A stretch of DNA of 64,000 bases from Margaritispora aquatica (taxonomy: Eukaryota > Ascomycota > Leotiomycetes > Helotiales > Discinellaceae), in the NCBI GenBank assembly GCA_007644065.1, contig VJWN01000042.1, positions 1-64,000 of the forward strand, written 5' to 3'. Made by a program: the position numbers and the translations under genes. This document shows, in pieces, positions 1-11,062 of this stretch. Below the pieces are notes generated by a model, which had not been told where the DNA came from, ran no database searches, and worked only from the letters and a program-made list of their open reading frames with translations. Position 1 is the first letter of the stretch. Each line of letters opens with the position of its first letter.

Positions 1-588
1 AAACACGATGTCGACCGTAAGCAGCAGCTCGTGTGTTTTCTTCTAGTCCGTAGGAGTGCCCATCTCCGTTTGGGCGGAGTTTAAAAAGGGGCAAGTTGGG
101 ATCCTCGCTTAGACGTTAGCGGGAAGACCCATTCCAGCAAGACAACATGTGAATCCATAAACCCCTCAGGGGTTATTCGAATCCGGCAGACGAAGTCAAT
201 GAATCTGCCTCGGGTGGATTGCAGATTCAAAGCTGCATGCATATACGAAATTATGAAGGCGTCTCATGTCCTTTGTGCGGTGGCTGAATGCATGATGGAT
301 GAGCAAGTGCATTTCCGCTGCATAAATGGGCACACTCTTCGGAAGGAGATGATAACTCGGTGAGACTCGGAATGATTGTATGCTTAGAGCTAGCTCAAAC
401 CGTCAAGGTTGACACCGTTATACTTGCACGTGCGTGTAAGAATCTCGAGGATGGGCACCGACTTGCAAAGGTATAAGAAGCAGCTCATCCCCTCGACTTC
501 CTGAATATCTTTAACTTCCTTACTTTTATTCTAGTCGCATCACAATCTTACATTCTATACTACAATAGCATAGTTGCAACATCTCACA
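1..588. promoter_or_regulatory. 5' flank of the first gene
   Basis: No supported reading frame. A TATA-like stretch (gtataagaag, near 471) followed by a pyrimidine-rich leader lies about 100 bases before the ATG at 589, which fits a fungal promoter and 5' untranslated leader. Confidence 0.35.
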
Positions 589-1991
589 ATGTCGGGAGCA
601 ACAACACCAGTGTTTCTCACAGTGCCTTCCGGCACTAGCTTAAAGGTACTCTTGCTTCACCAAGTTACTCTGGTACTAGCTAATGTTTTCTAGATTCATT
701 CAGAATTGGAGGCAATAAAGATTCTACTCAACCTTTGACTTGTGCCTCGTGTGCCATGCTAGGTAGGCAGCCAAACATCTCTAAGACGGAGACAACCTTG
801 TCTATTCCGGCCACGGATAAGGATTCAACGCAAGTAAGGGAATCCACGCCGTCTAGAGATGTCAAAGAGACTGAAGCACTTCGGCTTCGCCTCTGTGGAG
901 AGGTTTCACATCACAACCCCACTCAGAATGATGACCCGATATCAATTCCGGAAGACATCGCTTGTGTGAAGGTTAAAGCAGAGTTTTCATCACACAAATC
1001 TACGGGAAATTTGAAGTCCAAGGGAAGTGCTTTGTTGGCTGATGGGAATATGGGTAAGTTATTAGGTCAGGGTCCACCGCAGTCATACTTGACTAATACA
1101 ATGCCTTGAATAGACAATCCGACAATCACTTTACCTAGTGAATATATCCACAGGAGCAAATTATATTGATCTGACGGATGATAACCCCGAGGAAGTGACC
1201 AGATCTCTTTTACTTGAACAAACCCCCCTATCCCACTCCTAAAGGCAAGGCCAGCCTTATCCCAACAGCTACCCTTATTGTTCTCTCTGAGAACAGTGAC
1301 ATACCAACGGATACTTAGCCCCTGACGCTCGACGAATGTCCTAAGCACGATGTTACTTCGGATAAAACGATTGTTTTAAAGACCGATGTTCATTCCGAAG
1401 AGAGCGGCCAGGATTACACCAATTGTTGGAAATCGCTATTGAAAGCGAAGAAGGAAGTGATATCCCAACAGCTACCCGCTCAATAGTCTTGTTCTCCTAG
1501 AGAACAGTGATATGCACTGGGTACTCAACACCTAACCCTCGACCAATATCCTGAGCACGACATTACTTCGGAGATTCTGAACGCCGATACCACTCCGAGG
1601 AGAGCGTGAGGATACACCGATGTTGGATATCGCTACCGGAAGCGAAAAAGAAGTGAAGAGGCGATATTAGACACACTCCACGATCACAGAGATCAAATAT
1701 CACACCTTTTAACTGACCGGGTACGTCGCCAACGCAAGTGTATCACTAAGACCACAGCCAACCACATATTCAAGAGCCACAACAAAAATGACATGGACTG
1801 GAAAGAGACCCAATTGGAGCATCTCAATCACATCAAGTCTCTAGGGGTGGAGATGGTTGCAGCTCAGAAACTTTGGTGTAAGCTCGCAAAGATTATGAGC
1901 AGGCAGTTCTGAAGGCCTTGAAAACCCTCAATGCGAATATAAACAAGGAAAAGAAGGTCACTATAATGTTTGAGAACATCCACGAGTATTA
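589..1991 (+). pseudogene. Decayed multi-exon gene, unknown family
   Basis: Three exons can be traced. Exon 1 is 589..645 from the ATG, exon 2 is about 694..1053 and exon 3 starts at 1154, all with good GT/AG borders. The exon 1-2 junction does not keep frame. Exon 3 carries YIDLTDD (1162-1182), which looks like a SUMO-interacting motif, and reaches TAA at 1240-1242. Downstream the sequence is a diverged tandem duplication full of stops. It ends in a charged helical stretch (1660-1991) whose frame shifts near 1892 and then stays open to TAA at 1989. I read the locus as the remains of one nuclear protein gene. No function can be assigned. Confidence 0.45.
1259..1660. repeat. Diverged tandem duplication of about 200 bp
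   Basis: The block 1259-1460 is repeated at 1460-1660. Both copies begin with atcccaacagctaccc, then an 'agaacagtga' segment, then 'gagcacgac/aagcacgat-ttacttcgga', and end with 'aagcgaa(g/a)aagaagtg'. Differences are spread out and mostly transitions. Neither copy is open in a long frame now. Confidence 0.7.
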
Positions 1992-2179
1992 AGATATCTG
2001 AATGGATCTTTAGCTTTAGATAAAATTGTTTTGGAATTAAAGTTAAGCTGTTTTTTGTTTTGGTCTTTATATTCTCCTTTGCCCTATCTTATCCTCTTTC
2101 TACCTTTGGGGGTCTCTCTGAATCAATTGAAACGATTATCCTACCAGCATTTCAACTCCGATATAAGATGTAGTTTCGT

Positions 2180-2642
2180 TTAAAAATAGTAAGCAGCTCC
2201 GATCCGATTGTCCATGAGTAAAAAATTAACACCTGTTACTTGTGATTGATTGTTGTAGAATATAAATTCATTAGTATTGCAAGGTCTAGTGTAGTTTTCC
2301 AATGATGCAGATGATTCTACATACTGAAACGAGTTGACTGGTCTTGGACAGTAAGGGTCCATACTAGTATCCATACTTGGGTTATTATTGCATAGAAACG
2401 ACCATGCGATAGGTCTAGTATTATGATCAAACGAAGTAAAGAGTAGAGTTTGAGTGGTACGATGTTTGCACTGAGTGTCGGTGAAACCAAGTATCATAAT
2501 TTGCTGGCAGTCAGCATTCGATCTACTATTGACTGGAGAAGCAAGGCTTGTTCCAAAAACAATAGCAGCGAATATATACTTAAGCCTTTAAATTAGTTAG
2601 CCTCCGAGTCCCAAAGGTAATACTTACTTACGAAGAAGTCAT
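2180..2642 (-). CDS. Small secreted protein, paralogue of the gene at 40888
   Basis: Two exons on the minus strand: 2632..2642 (11 bases: ATG plus eight) and 2180..2585, with a 46-base intron (GTAAGT...AAAG). The product is 138 residues. It begins with a clear signal peptide (basic start, then KYIFAAIVFGTSLAS), so the mature chain probably starts near PVNSRS. The mature part has spaced cysteines and the block NEFIFYNNQSQVTG. The same 11-base first exon, signal sequence and block recur in the gene at 40888-41374, so these are diverged duplicates. The family is not one I recognise. A secreted effector-like role is only a guess from size, signal peptide and cysteines. Confidence 0.72.
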
Positions 2643-3170
2643 CGTTTTAATCCCTTGAAATCGCTTTAAAAATACAATGAACGGTTCTAATTATATAGTC
2701 TAGGTTATTCTCCTGTTAAGTATAGTTTTGATCTTTGATTGTGGAATCCAATTGTCTGTTGAAACCAGCAGCCTGTCGAATTTCGTGGGCTGTCCAATTC
2801 AACAGCCTTTTTTTTTTTGTTTTTTAAAAAAAAGTTAAGAAACGAAGTAGGCTTTCGATAAGATAAGACAGGTTTAATATATAGAAATCTTTCTTTAAAG
2901 TATAAAGATAGACAAGATATAAAATTACCGAAAAGAAATCCCTTTTATTGTAAAATTTTCTTAGTTCTATTGCTCTACTTATTCTAGTCTATTTTTCCTC
3001 CCCCAACAGCCTTTCACTCTCTCTCTCATCAACCAAAGTCTTATATCTACCTAGCAATTCTGATTTTTCCGATTTTTAGCTGCCATTTTCTCAAGACTAG
3101 GTGCCCGACGCTTGATTATTGCTTCCATTTCTTGCGGCCCAAATGTTTTCGCTGGCGGAAATGACTTTTA
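2643..3170. other. Intergenic, AT-rich
   Basis: No coding frame. It contains a T-rich run with a facing A run at about 2811-2833, and motifs 'cagcctgtcgaa' and 'ggctgtcc' near 2770-2800. Those motifs resemble the 17-bp 'cgacaggccattgtatc' repeat upstream of the paralogue at 40888. Confidence 0.4.
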
Positions 3171-3395
3171 CTATAAAAAATAAGTAGTTGTTCTACAAAA
3201 AACAAAGTCTGAAGAAGCATATACGATTTTTGCCATACTTGGAGGCCATTCTTCAGAATCTAAAGAATTGAATGTTGAGTATCGTCTATTGTGATAGATA
3301 ATAACAGCTACTTCAACATCTTTCATTTCTCCAAGATCATAGGCTTTCCTAAAAACTGTTTGAATTCTTTTCGCGATGTTTGGCTTGGGTGACAT
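3171..3395 (-). CDS. Small MADS-box-like protein
   Basis: A 74-residue frame from the ATG at 3395. Residues about 10-45 match the shape of an SRF/MADS DNA-binding domain. A basic segment with 'KRIQTVFRKAYDLGEM' corresponds to the family's KRRxGLxKKAYEL. The hydrophobic strand 'VEVAVIIYHNRRYSTFNS' corresponds to AEVALIIFSxxGKLY. A following 'EEWPPSMAKI' resembles the WPPS segment of the gene at 28146. A donor-like GTATAT follows MAKI, with an acceptor (TTTTATAG) just before a TAA, so the true end may differ by a few residues. The N-terminus is shorter than in classical MADS proteins, so DNA binding is plausible but unproven. Confidence 0.6.
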   Translation of the reverse strand: MSPKPNIAKRIQTVFRKAYDLGEMKDVEVAVIIYHNRRYSTFNSLDSEEWPPSMAKIVYASSDFVFCRTTTYFL

Positions 3396-3485
3396 TTTTG
3401 AAATCAATGATACTGATATGCTCCGTTGAAATAGTAGTTTCCTATATCTTTTTAAAGTAAGAGAGACCAGCTTTATCGTTTTAGT

Positions 3486-3690
3486 AATTTACGGCAACTA
3501 AATCGGCATAAAAATTTGAGGTTCGTGGACCGAAGCAGCCAGTTTTCGGCAACAAAAGTGGTGGGAAAAGTCGAGGTTTTTGGGTCGACATAGCCAGTTT
3601 TTGGCAACAAAAGTGGTGGGAAAAGTCGAGGTTTTTGGGTCAACATAGCCAGTTTTCGACATTAAAAGTAGTAGAAAAGGTGGAGCTAGC
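3486..3690. repeat. Tandem repeat, 55-bp unit, about four copies
   Basis: Units start at about 3486 (diverged), 3541, 3596 and 3651 (partial). Each carries 'agtttt(c/t)ggcaacaaaag' and 'gtcgaggtttttgggtc'. Copies two and three are nearly identical. Open frames on either strand here follow the repeat and are not supported as genes. Confidence 0.85.
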
Positions 3691-3795
3691 CAAGCACCGA
3701 AAGCGAGCTCAAGTGCAATCAAATCACCCTACCAAATCTAGCAATCTATATCCCTTCAATACTTCAATTATTTTCCGACTAAATTCGGCCAAAAA

Positions 3796-4956
3796 ATGGA
3801 AGCTACTCAAGTACGGAGACTGACACAGTTTCCTGGAGAAGAGTTTCATAAAAACACCACTATCCTATCTACACATAGCAATCACGATATATCACGCAGA
3901 AAGACACGCTTCCCAGGAAAGCCAGAACAAGAGTTGTCCCTATTGCGCTCGGATCATCAGAGAATCACGTCATATGACATCCCTAGATCAGATCCTGTTG
4001 GACCGCGTTTACCAGTGAAGATCAACGACACACAGCTACTGGCAATCCCAGAAAAGCAAACACACACTGTCGTCGTCAACAGCACGCAGCTACTAGATAT
4101 CTCAGGAAAGGAAACACGCACTGCTGTAGTTAGTAATACGCAGATACTTTCTCTTATTATTCATCAAGATCCCTGGGAAAAATACACCCTTATTCGAGCT
4201 GTTAACAAGACCGGCAACGTCAAGGTAGCATATTCCAACACTATACCTCTCCACCTCGTCACTATCAAGGAAATCCGGAGCGTTCCTACTGCCTTATGTA
4301 TTGTTGGATATTAGCATCAAAATCTCCTAGCTTTTCTAGAACTTTATAAGTTTGACGAAAAAAATATCCTTGTCTCCGAATTTGCACAAGTCTCTTTAAA
4401 ACAACTTATTGCAATGCCGTTCGAATTAGAAGAACTACACATCGCTACAATTTGTCATCAAGTGTGTATATTCGGTTACATTCATCGTAGTAGCTATTAA
4501 CTAGGTTAGATCTTCGAAGGTATGCGATACCTAGAGTCTCAGCAACTATGTTACAATAGTTTCAACCCCTCTAATGTTTTATTTACTCATGATGGGGTAT
4601 TGAAACTCGCATATGTCGAGCATTGTAAAGATGCTGGATTTACTTCAGCACGAGTATTGGGAATGCTAGCGCTCGCAATGATGCAAAAGGGTGTAACTAC
4701 AAGCGGATATACTCTGGATAGCAAGCTGACTTTATTACACCCTCATCACTGGTCTGCAGAAGCTAGAAATTTCCTAGAGATTAGCTCGTACTCACCCTTA
4801 GTTGAAGTTAAAAACGTAAGTTCAACCCTCCCGCACTACGTACTTTATTAAAAAGTTTAGCACCGATTTCTTACCCAGGGCCTTTCTCCAGCATTCTTAA
4901 TTCCATTTATCACATATGTTCAACTGGAGACCATTGCGCCTCAAATTAAAATATAG
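3796..4956 (+). pseudogene. Protein-kinase-like gene with in-frame TAG
   Basis: The frame from ATG 3796 runs to 4461, then a 48-base intron (4462-4509), exon 4510..4815, an intron to 4878 and exon 4879..4956 (TAG). Residues about 75-125 contain an imperfect repeat of the type N(D/S)TQLL. The kinase fold follows: a beta-3 strand 'VTIKEI', then 'HQNLLAFLELY' in the place of HPNIVxL. The catalytic loop region reads 'CYNSFNPSNVLF', so HRD is absent. The DFG position reads 'LAYVEH'. The domain therefore lacks catalytic Asp residues even apart from the break. An in-frame TAG (4312-4314) sits directly before HQNLL. A 33-base intron ending there would delete helix C, so I treat the stop as real. Confidence 0.6.
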
Positions 4957-5140
4957 AATAAGGAGATTAGTAGATCGAGAGGTGGGGTAATTTGGTTTTT
5001 GGTAGGGCTTAGTGGGGCCTAGTGGGGCATTTCGTCTTGAAATATCAAGGCCTCGGATTTTTCGCTCTTCTTAAACTATGTATAATATTTGATACGCAAT
5101 CATATAACGTGCTCGTGTACTTGGCTACTCTTTTGTATCT

Positions 5141-7615
5141 ATGGGCTCTTTGGGCTTGAAACTTCTCGCGTCGCTTGAGAAGGCGTTCGCAGATAGCAAA
5201 GCACTACATTTCAAAGGCACTGTTCGAGTACGTCTTTCACAGCTTCAATTCCTTAATCCTATTCGTCTAATTGATCGAAAGCTGGTTGCGTCTCTTAAGC
5301 GTGACTTCAAAGCTGAAGGTTGCCTTCAGCATGAGAGGGACTGCAGTGTGCCTAGTATAATTGACGATGCGGGACTCGCGTTGCTTCTTCACTACTTTAA
5401 TGTGACAGCGGATCAGTTCAAAACAAAATCCGGGTGCTTATTAGCTAAATTTTTATTGCTAAGCGCAATTCAATTGCAATGTCTTCATGGCCAGCACAGA
5501 ATATGCGCAGCGAAGGAATACCTCCCTTCAGGAGATAGCTGGTGGCTTGTTGATCTTTATGGTTAAGGCACGTTATTACATTTCTGAGCTTCACCTTCTA
5601 ATTACCTATAGGTCTTGATAATGACTCGAAGAGAATCTTCCGTGAAGGGCACTCTTACTCAACAAACTACACTGGCGGCGAAATATACAGACAGATTAGA
5701 CTATGTCAGTTTAATGGCGACAAGATTGGAGAGGGCCGTTGGTTCGCTCGGGTTACCTCCAACCAGGAGCGAGATTTGAAAAAGTTATTAAAGAGGAGCC
5801 TTTTGGTACGGGCTCTAGATTCTATCTTAACCTTCCAGGGCCTTTGGCCGGCTTTCTATCTTGGCTCGTTGGATATTTTTCTTTCATTAAGATGTGACGA
5901 AGTAAGATTCAGGCTTATATCAAGACTATAATACTTATGTTACGTAGGAGATTGTCAATTATATCTCGCGAATTTATTCGGTCTGGATCGGCATTATTGG
6001 AGACGTCGATCTTTTACCTCAGATTAATCAAAATACCATAAAACTAATCGAACTTCGAGCTCCAGGTGTGTCTAAGCTTGATACGGAATTTTTGCGAAAA
6101 GAGATGCACTCTGGGAGGTTATTCCCAGCGATCCAAGACGCAAATATACGAGCACAGATTCTATCCCGCTTGCTGCAGGTTAAAACCATTATACCTAGCC
6201 TTTTTACCTTATTCAAAGACCTCAGATATCTTGAGCCTGCGGTGAAGGCTATCAACGCATTGCTTCCCAGTTCCGGAGAGGGCACAGTTAGAGAGCGACT
6301 CCGATATATATTTCCTGGAGGAAAGAACAGTGCCTTGCTAATACAAACAAATGAATTTTCTTTCATTAGTACTCAAGGTAGTTTCGATATCCGTTTCGAT
6401 CTTGTGGTACGTCAACTCTTCCTTGCTGCCATGCGGTACTTTACCCAACCATCAAATATCTGTACAAAGAAAGACATGAATCCATTCCGCCAGAAAACAA
6501 ACGCCACCAAGAAATTCCTAGGGTTTAAGCTTCTCGAGTTGGCTGAGAAATTAGGACTCTCGATATGTCGGGATTATGATGATGAAGGCGATCCCGGTAA
6601 TCGGTTACTATCAGACATACTCCATACCTTACCGACCGAGATCTTCTCCTTCCGCACTCCCGTCCCACCGGCACTTGTATCAGCATTTACCACCTACATA
6701 TCAAACTCACTTGTCGTGGCAGATCCTGCAACCGAGCCAACCATCTCAACCCCCGACTCTGGAGAGCCTTTGTCTCGCCGTTGCGGAAGATCATGTGGAC
6801 GCGAGGATGAGAAATCAGAGAAAGGAGCCGACAACGATAATGTTCACCTTTTCCTTCCCAAGATGCATGCACCGCTGCAGGAAGATACCGCATATGGGGT
6901 TAGCTCATTCTTTGTCAAGAGGTGTATATATCTCGGATTCTTTGGGACAGTTGATATTCAGTTGGATAACGATACTAGTATGGCTGAAGCGAATATACCT
7001 GATATAGGTTTATTCGTGCCTACCCAAACTTCTAACATTTCTCAAACCCCATCGTATGTTCTCCAGAATGTAGACGATAACGATAATGTATACGATGTAG
7101 TGCAAGGCGATGACCACGGCTTTAGCAATGGGGAAAATGAGCGTGCTATAGTTCTAGCGGATCACGAGGATACGAATGTCAAGTTCCTTGATGCTACTAA
7201 TTCGCAGACCTTGTGTACTGTACCATTTACTAAGCACGACATTGAAGATAGAGCCAAAATTTACGCCGAACAAGGATTCTCAATTCAAAATACTCTGGGC
7301 ACCTTTTTCATGTATAGTGAGTGTTATGATGGATTATCTCAGTCGGGGAATAGAGTTTTATTAGTGGTCAAACGCAATTTGAAACGCAAAAAGCCAGGAG
7401 GGGAACCGCCTCCGCAAGCAGGAAAAACTTTGCTTCTTACAAATGGAGAATCAGAGGGTCTCACAAATGGGGAACCGCAAGCAGGAACAACTTTGCTTCT
7501 TACAAATGGAGAATCAGAGGGTCTCACAAATGGGGAATCAGAGCGTGCACACAAATCGCGAAATATGCTGGATCGACAGCTTGTAATTGAGGCACCACCT
7601 GAAGAAGAGTTGTAA
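5141..7615 (+). CDS. DUF3723 family protein
   Basis: Three exons: 5141..5561, 5612..5901 and 5948..7615, with clean phases (1, 0), giving 792 residues. The N-terminal 400 residues match the conserved layout of fungal DUF3723 proteins as I remember it. That layout is 'GTVRVRLSQLQFLNP', then 'CLHGQHRI.AA.EYLP.GD.WW.VDLY', then 'GGEIYRQIR', 'RWFARV' and 'SLFTLFKDLRYLEP'. The function of the family is unknown. The C-terminal third is acidic and low in complexity. It ends with a duplicated 21-residue segment encoded by a 63-bp repeat (7415-7535). No break was seen, and the stop is TAA at 7613. It lies next to broken genes but is itself intact. Confidence 0.8.
7415..7535. repeat. 63-bp direct repeat inside the DUF3723 gene
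   Basis: Two nearly identical 63-bp units begin at about 7415 and 7478 ('caagcaggaa...ctttgcttcttac'). They are a multiple of three, so the copy number changes protein length without a frameshift. The encoded motif is 'LLLTNGESEGLTNGE'. Confidence 0.8.
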
Positions 7616-9732
7616 CTAGAAATGAATTAGACTTTTATCCTAAATATAATATACCTAACCTTGAGATTTCCCCAAAAGGTGATCGGGACAAAGTGATTAA
7701 ATACATGTTTGGTTCTGAGATATAGGGGCTGGTTATAGTAAGCAAAATGCTGTTATATATTAGTTGTCTTTGAAAGGAGGGGAGGTCATGTGAATAGCCC
7801 CACTTGTAACCCCTCGCTAATACAACGCCTTTACTAGCGTCAAATCGATTCTATATACAGTAACTTTAGATCCAATTAGCTAAAGATTAAAAGCTTCGGC
7901 TTCCATCTTCTATTCTATAGATCGAACGTCTGCTTACGCGCGGACGATCTATAGAAAAAGCCTCTCTATTCGCTTGTAAATAGAAAATTTTGTAGCTTTA
8001 CTTCACTTTCTTCTCGTAGATCGTATACTTACACCTGCAAAGGGTAAAAGAATCCTCTCTCCTGTATTAGATTATATACTAACTTTTCTATAGATTCTTC
8101 TTCTAGGTTAACTCTAGGTTCGACATCAACAGCAACACTTCGACACTTCAACAACAATACTTCGACACTTCAACAGTACAGCACTTCAACACTTCAACAC
8201 TTCAACACTTCGATCTCTTATCATACTTATAGTATAGCCGCTCAAGGAAGGCGGTTCTATAAGACTATTTTACATCCCTGCCAGGACCGAGCAGTACTAT
8301 TATAACTATATATATAATCCTTGGTAAGTATAGTTCTTGGTTTAGAGCCAACTCGCCTACATTAGTAGAGGGGAATCGCTCTAAGGCAAAGTACTATAGC
8401 AGTATTGCTAGGAACTTCGAAGTTGATTCGGCTTTACTCTAAGGGAGTATGTAAGACCGCTCTATATATATGTACAGTCCTCTTTTCGTTGCTGTTATAT
8501 TTCTTTCTATTCTTCTTTTCTTAGTATCTAATACCCTAGAGGTCGCACCTTATAGGGTATAACTTGCTTGGCCGGCCAAGTAATCCTAAAGGCGGTGTTA
8601 GGCAAGTATACAAGGATAAAGGTATAGTACTTGATTGATCTTGTTAACTACCACTTTTACAGATCGATCTCCTTCAAGACCGACTATAAGTATTCAAAGC
8701 TTTTCGAGATACGAGTTATAAGTACGATATATAGACTTAGAGTACAGTAAGCTTATACAAATTACCTTATTTTTCCTTCCGACTAGACTTCGATCTTAGA
8801 TATTAATGTATTGTGTATATAGAGGTCGGAGTATACCGTTATTCTCCTTATAGTTCCTACTATTATACAGTGTTAGATTTATTATTAGTAATAGCAAAAC
8901 CTAACTATATCTATATAAGCGGTATCTACTATAGATAACTAGCGTAGTAGTGTATCCTTCTCTTTGGTTGATTTCGTGGCTGCCAATGAGAACCGGGAGG
9001 GTGAAAACCCGAACAGCGTTTAACTTTGAGTAAGCCGGAGTCTCTTAGATTGAAAAGTATTCGATCTAAGACTAAGCTTATCTACTCATTATACTTCGGT
9101 AGAGTATTCCAACTTGGAGGATCGTTCGATCTATAGTGGCAGAGCGAGCACTTCCCTACTTCGCGGTGAATCTCGAAAAGCCTTTGGTGGACTAGCTATA
9201 GTATCTATAGCGATTGAGCTCTTTGAGCTTACCAAATGATGCAGTACTAAACGTTATTATTGTGTGAGGATCTGTTAGGCGACTGCCGTGGACCAAATGC
9301 ATTGATATCGGCTCTTTGGGACGGTCAGCGAAGTCGGAATCTCTTGCCTGTACGTGGCGCTGGCTACGAACTGTTACTACTTTGTGTGTAGCTAAGCTGA
9401 AGGAGTACGCACCGAATATGGAACTTTGAAGGAACGGGATAACGTAACTGAAGGCATTATAGAATGTAAGCTTGGTTGGCTTCGAAATTGAATGAAATTC
9501 CCTTCAAGACGTTGCTCACAAGACTACGCCTATCATACTGTTGATAAAATAGAACCACTGCGCTTCTAAGTCTTCGCATTCTAGATATCTAGTTGGTGAA
9601 TCAAACTTAATCTATATCTCATCCAATCTATGATCTCTATTGCCGTTCCAACTTTCCTTATTATCGAGAACAACAATGCCGTTACCACCATCCACTCGCT
9701 GTCTATCCTTAACCAAGTACTTCTTCTAGCTG
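7616..9732. other. TA-rich gene desert with hairpins, possible decayed element
   Basis: No frame over about 60 codons. TA dinucleotides are very frequent. It contains a short 'acttcaacactt' repeat (8120-8215). An inverted repeat has perfect 12-base arms (7913-7924 and 7945-7956) around a 20-base loop. Another hairpin at about 9047-9072 has facing 'tcttagat/atctaaga' arms. I see no terminal repeats, polymerase motif or target duplication. It could be a heavily mutated transposon, but the sequence alone does not prove it. Confidence 0.4.
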
Positions 9733-11062
9733 CTATTTGCTAGTAAGTACTAGCGAACCAGTTGAAGATGGCTGAAGATGGATCGAGCTGTCAATAGTAG
9801 TGGCTGCGGTCGCTGGTGGTGGTGCAAATGATGCGGAAGCTCCGTCACTTCTGAGTGTATGCACCTGCCGCTCAATGACAATAACACTAGTTGATGACGT
9901 TCTAGTGCCCCCGTGCGTATGCCCACCATCAATAGAGACTAGGTTGTAGACCAAATCATCTCTATATCTTGCTATCCTCTCTGCTTTGAACAGAGCATAA
10001 GTGCCCACAGCCCAGAAGATAAGGTAAAAAATAAGCGAGAATTCCGAGATGGCCACAATAGTTACCTATCCGTTAATTAGTGAATGTCTCCCAGAACAAA
10101 GTGATTGTCACAAACCTATAATAATATTTCCCAACTTATCTTCGCCAAAAATCCCAGAGTAAGCATAATGAGGAGTAGACCAACCTCAATCAGGTTAATC
10201 GCTAGTTTGATATTCTGTTTAATGGTAAACATATTTTGCAACACGTCCCAGGGTTCCGCTCTCCAGGAAGATGGCCAAGTCCTGTCAAGAAGCCACAGAG
10301 ACCAGATTGTGTAAAGGGTGCGAGCTAGGAGATGGATATTGAATGTTACAAGGTATATTTTGATTCCTAGGTGCCTTTCTGGTGTGGCTTGTGACAACCA
10401 TATGGCCATTGCGATGGGACAAATTACGGAAGCACCAACCGGAATAATCCATGGATTCGCTTTCTCGGCAATTCTTGAGTCCAGGGTCTGCTGACATCAG
10501 TTACTAGCTCGGTTCAGGCAAGGCATATGATATCTACCTCTTGGATAAGAACCAACAATCCTAGGCCGAACAGTAATACCTCCACCTCTACCTTTATCTC
10601 TACCTCTACCACTGGAGTAACCGAGCATACGAGAAGGAGAATCGTGATAGCGAGGAATACGAGGGAGCAGACCCAATGAATGTGACCCTTGGCCTTCTTC
10701 CAGCTATCACGAGTAGTCGATTGTGGTGCAACCCAATTCTGGGAGCGAGCCCGGAGAATGTACAAAACACAGAGTATGAACAATGTCGGAATGATTAGAA
10801 TCAGAAAAGAGGAGTATACGAAGACAGCAATAGTCTTGGATGGATACATATTGAACCAGTTGGATAGAAACAAGGTGCAAGCTGTAGCTGATGAAAGAGG
10901 TGACGACCAGTTTTGTGTTAGAAGTCCCCAATGAAATTGGGTATGGGAATCAAGTCGATAGATGAGGGATAATGGATGAAGTAGGGCGGTGAAAGAGATG
11001 ATGAAGAGAGATGCTGAACACAGAGCAGAGGGGGGGAATGAGAGTTATATATCGGTGTTCAT
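9733..11062 (-). pseudogene. Multi-pass membrane protein gene with in-frame stops
   Basis: Exons on the minus strand end at 10538, span 10116..10490 and 9733..10065, all phase 0 with consensus borders. The frame is open upstream from the ATG at 10849 to a TAA at 11045-11047, and a second in-frame ATG lies at 11062. So either translation starts at 10849 or the start region is broken. A TAG (10116-10118) is the last codon before the donor of the final intron. The product has about five to seven hydrophobic segments, such as 'SSFLILIIPTLFILCVLY' and 'IYLVTFNIHLLA'. The tail is Ser/Thr-rich and cytosolic-like. The layout recalls fungal 7-TM proteins, but I do not recognise the family. A TATA-like 'atatataa' overlaps 11045-11056. 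Confidence 0.5.

Noticed and set aside
160..200. tRNA-like B box (gttattcgaatcc)
   Set aside because: The loop is too long, the stem does not pair, and there is no A box or acceptor stem. No tRNA or rRNA was found anywhere in the window.
3498..3823. Open frames on both strands across the 55-bp repeats
   Set aside because: The frames exist because the repeat lacks stops; the peptides are repetitive and have no start context.
7616..9732. LTR retrotransposon
   Set aside because: No long terminal repeats, polymerase motifs or target duplications could be seen, only composition.
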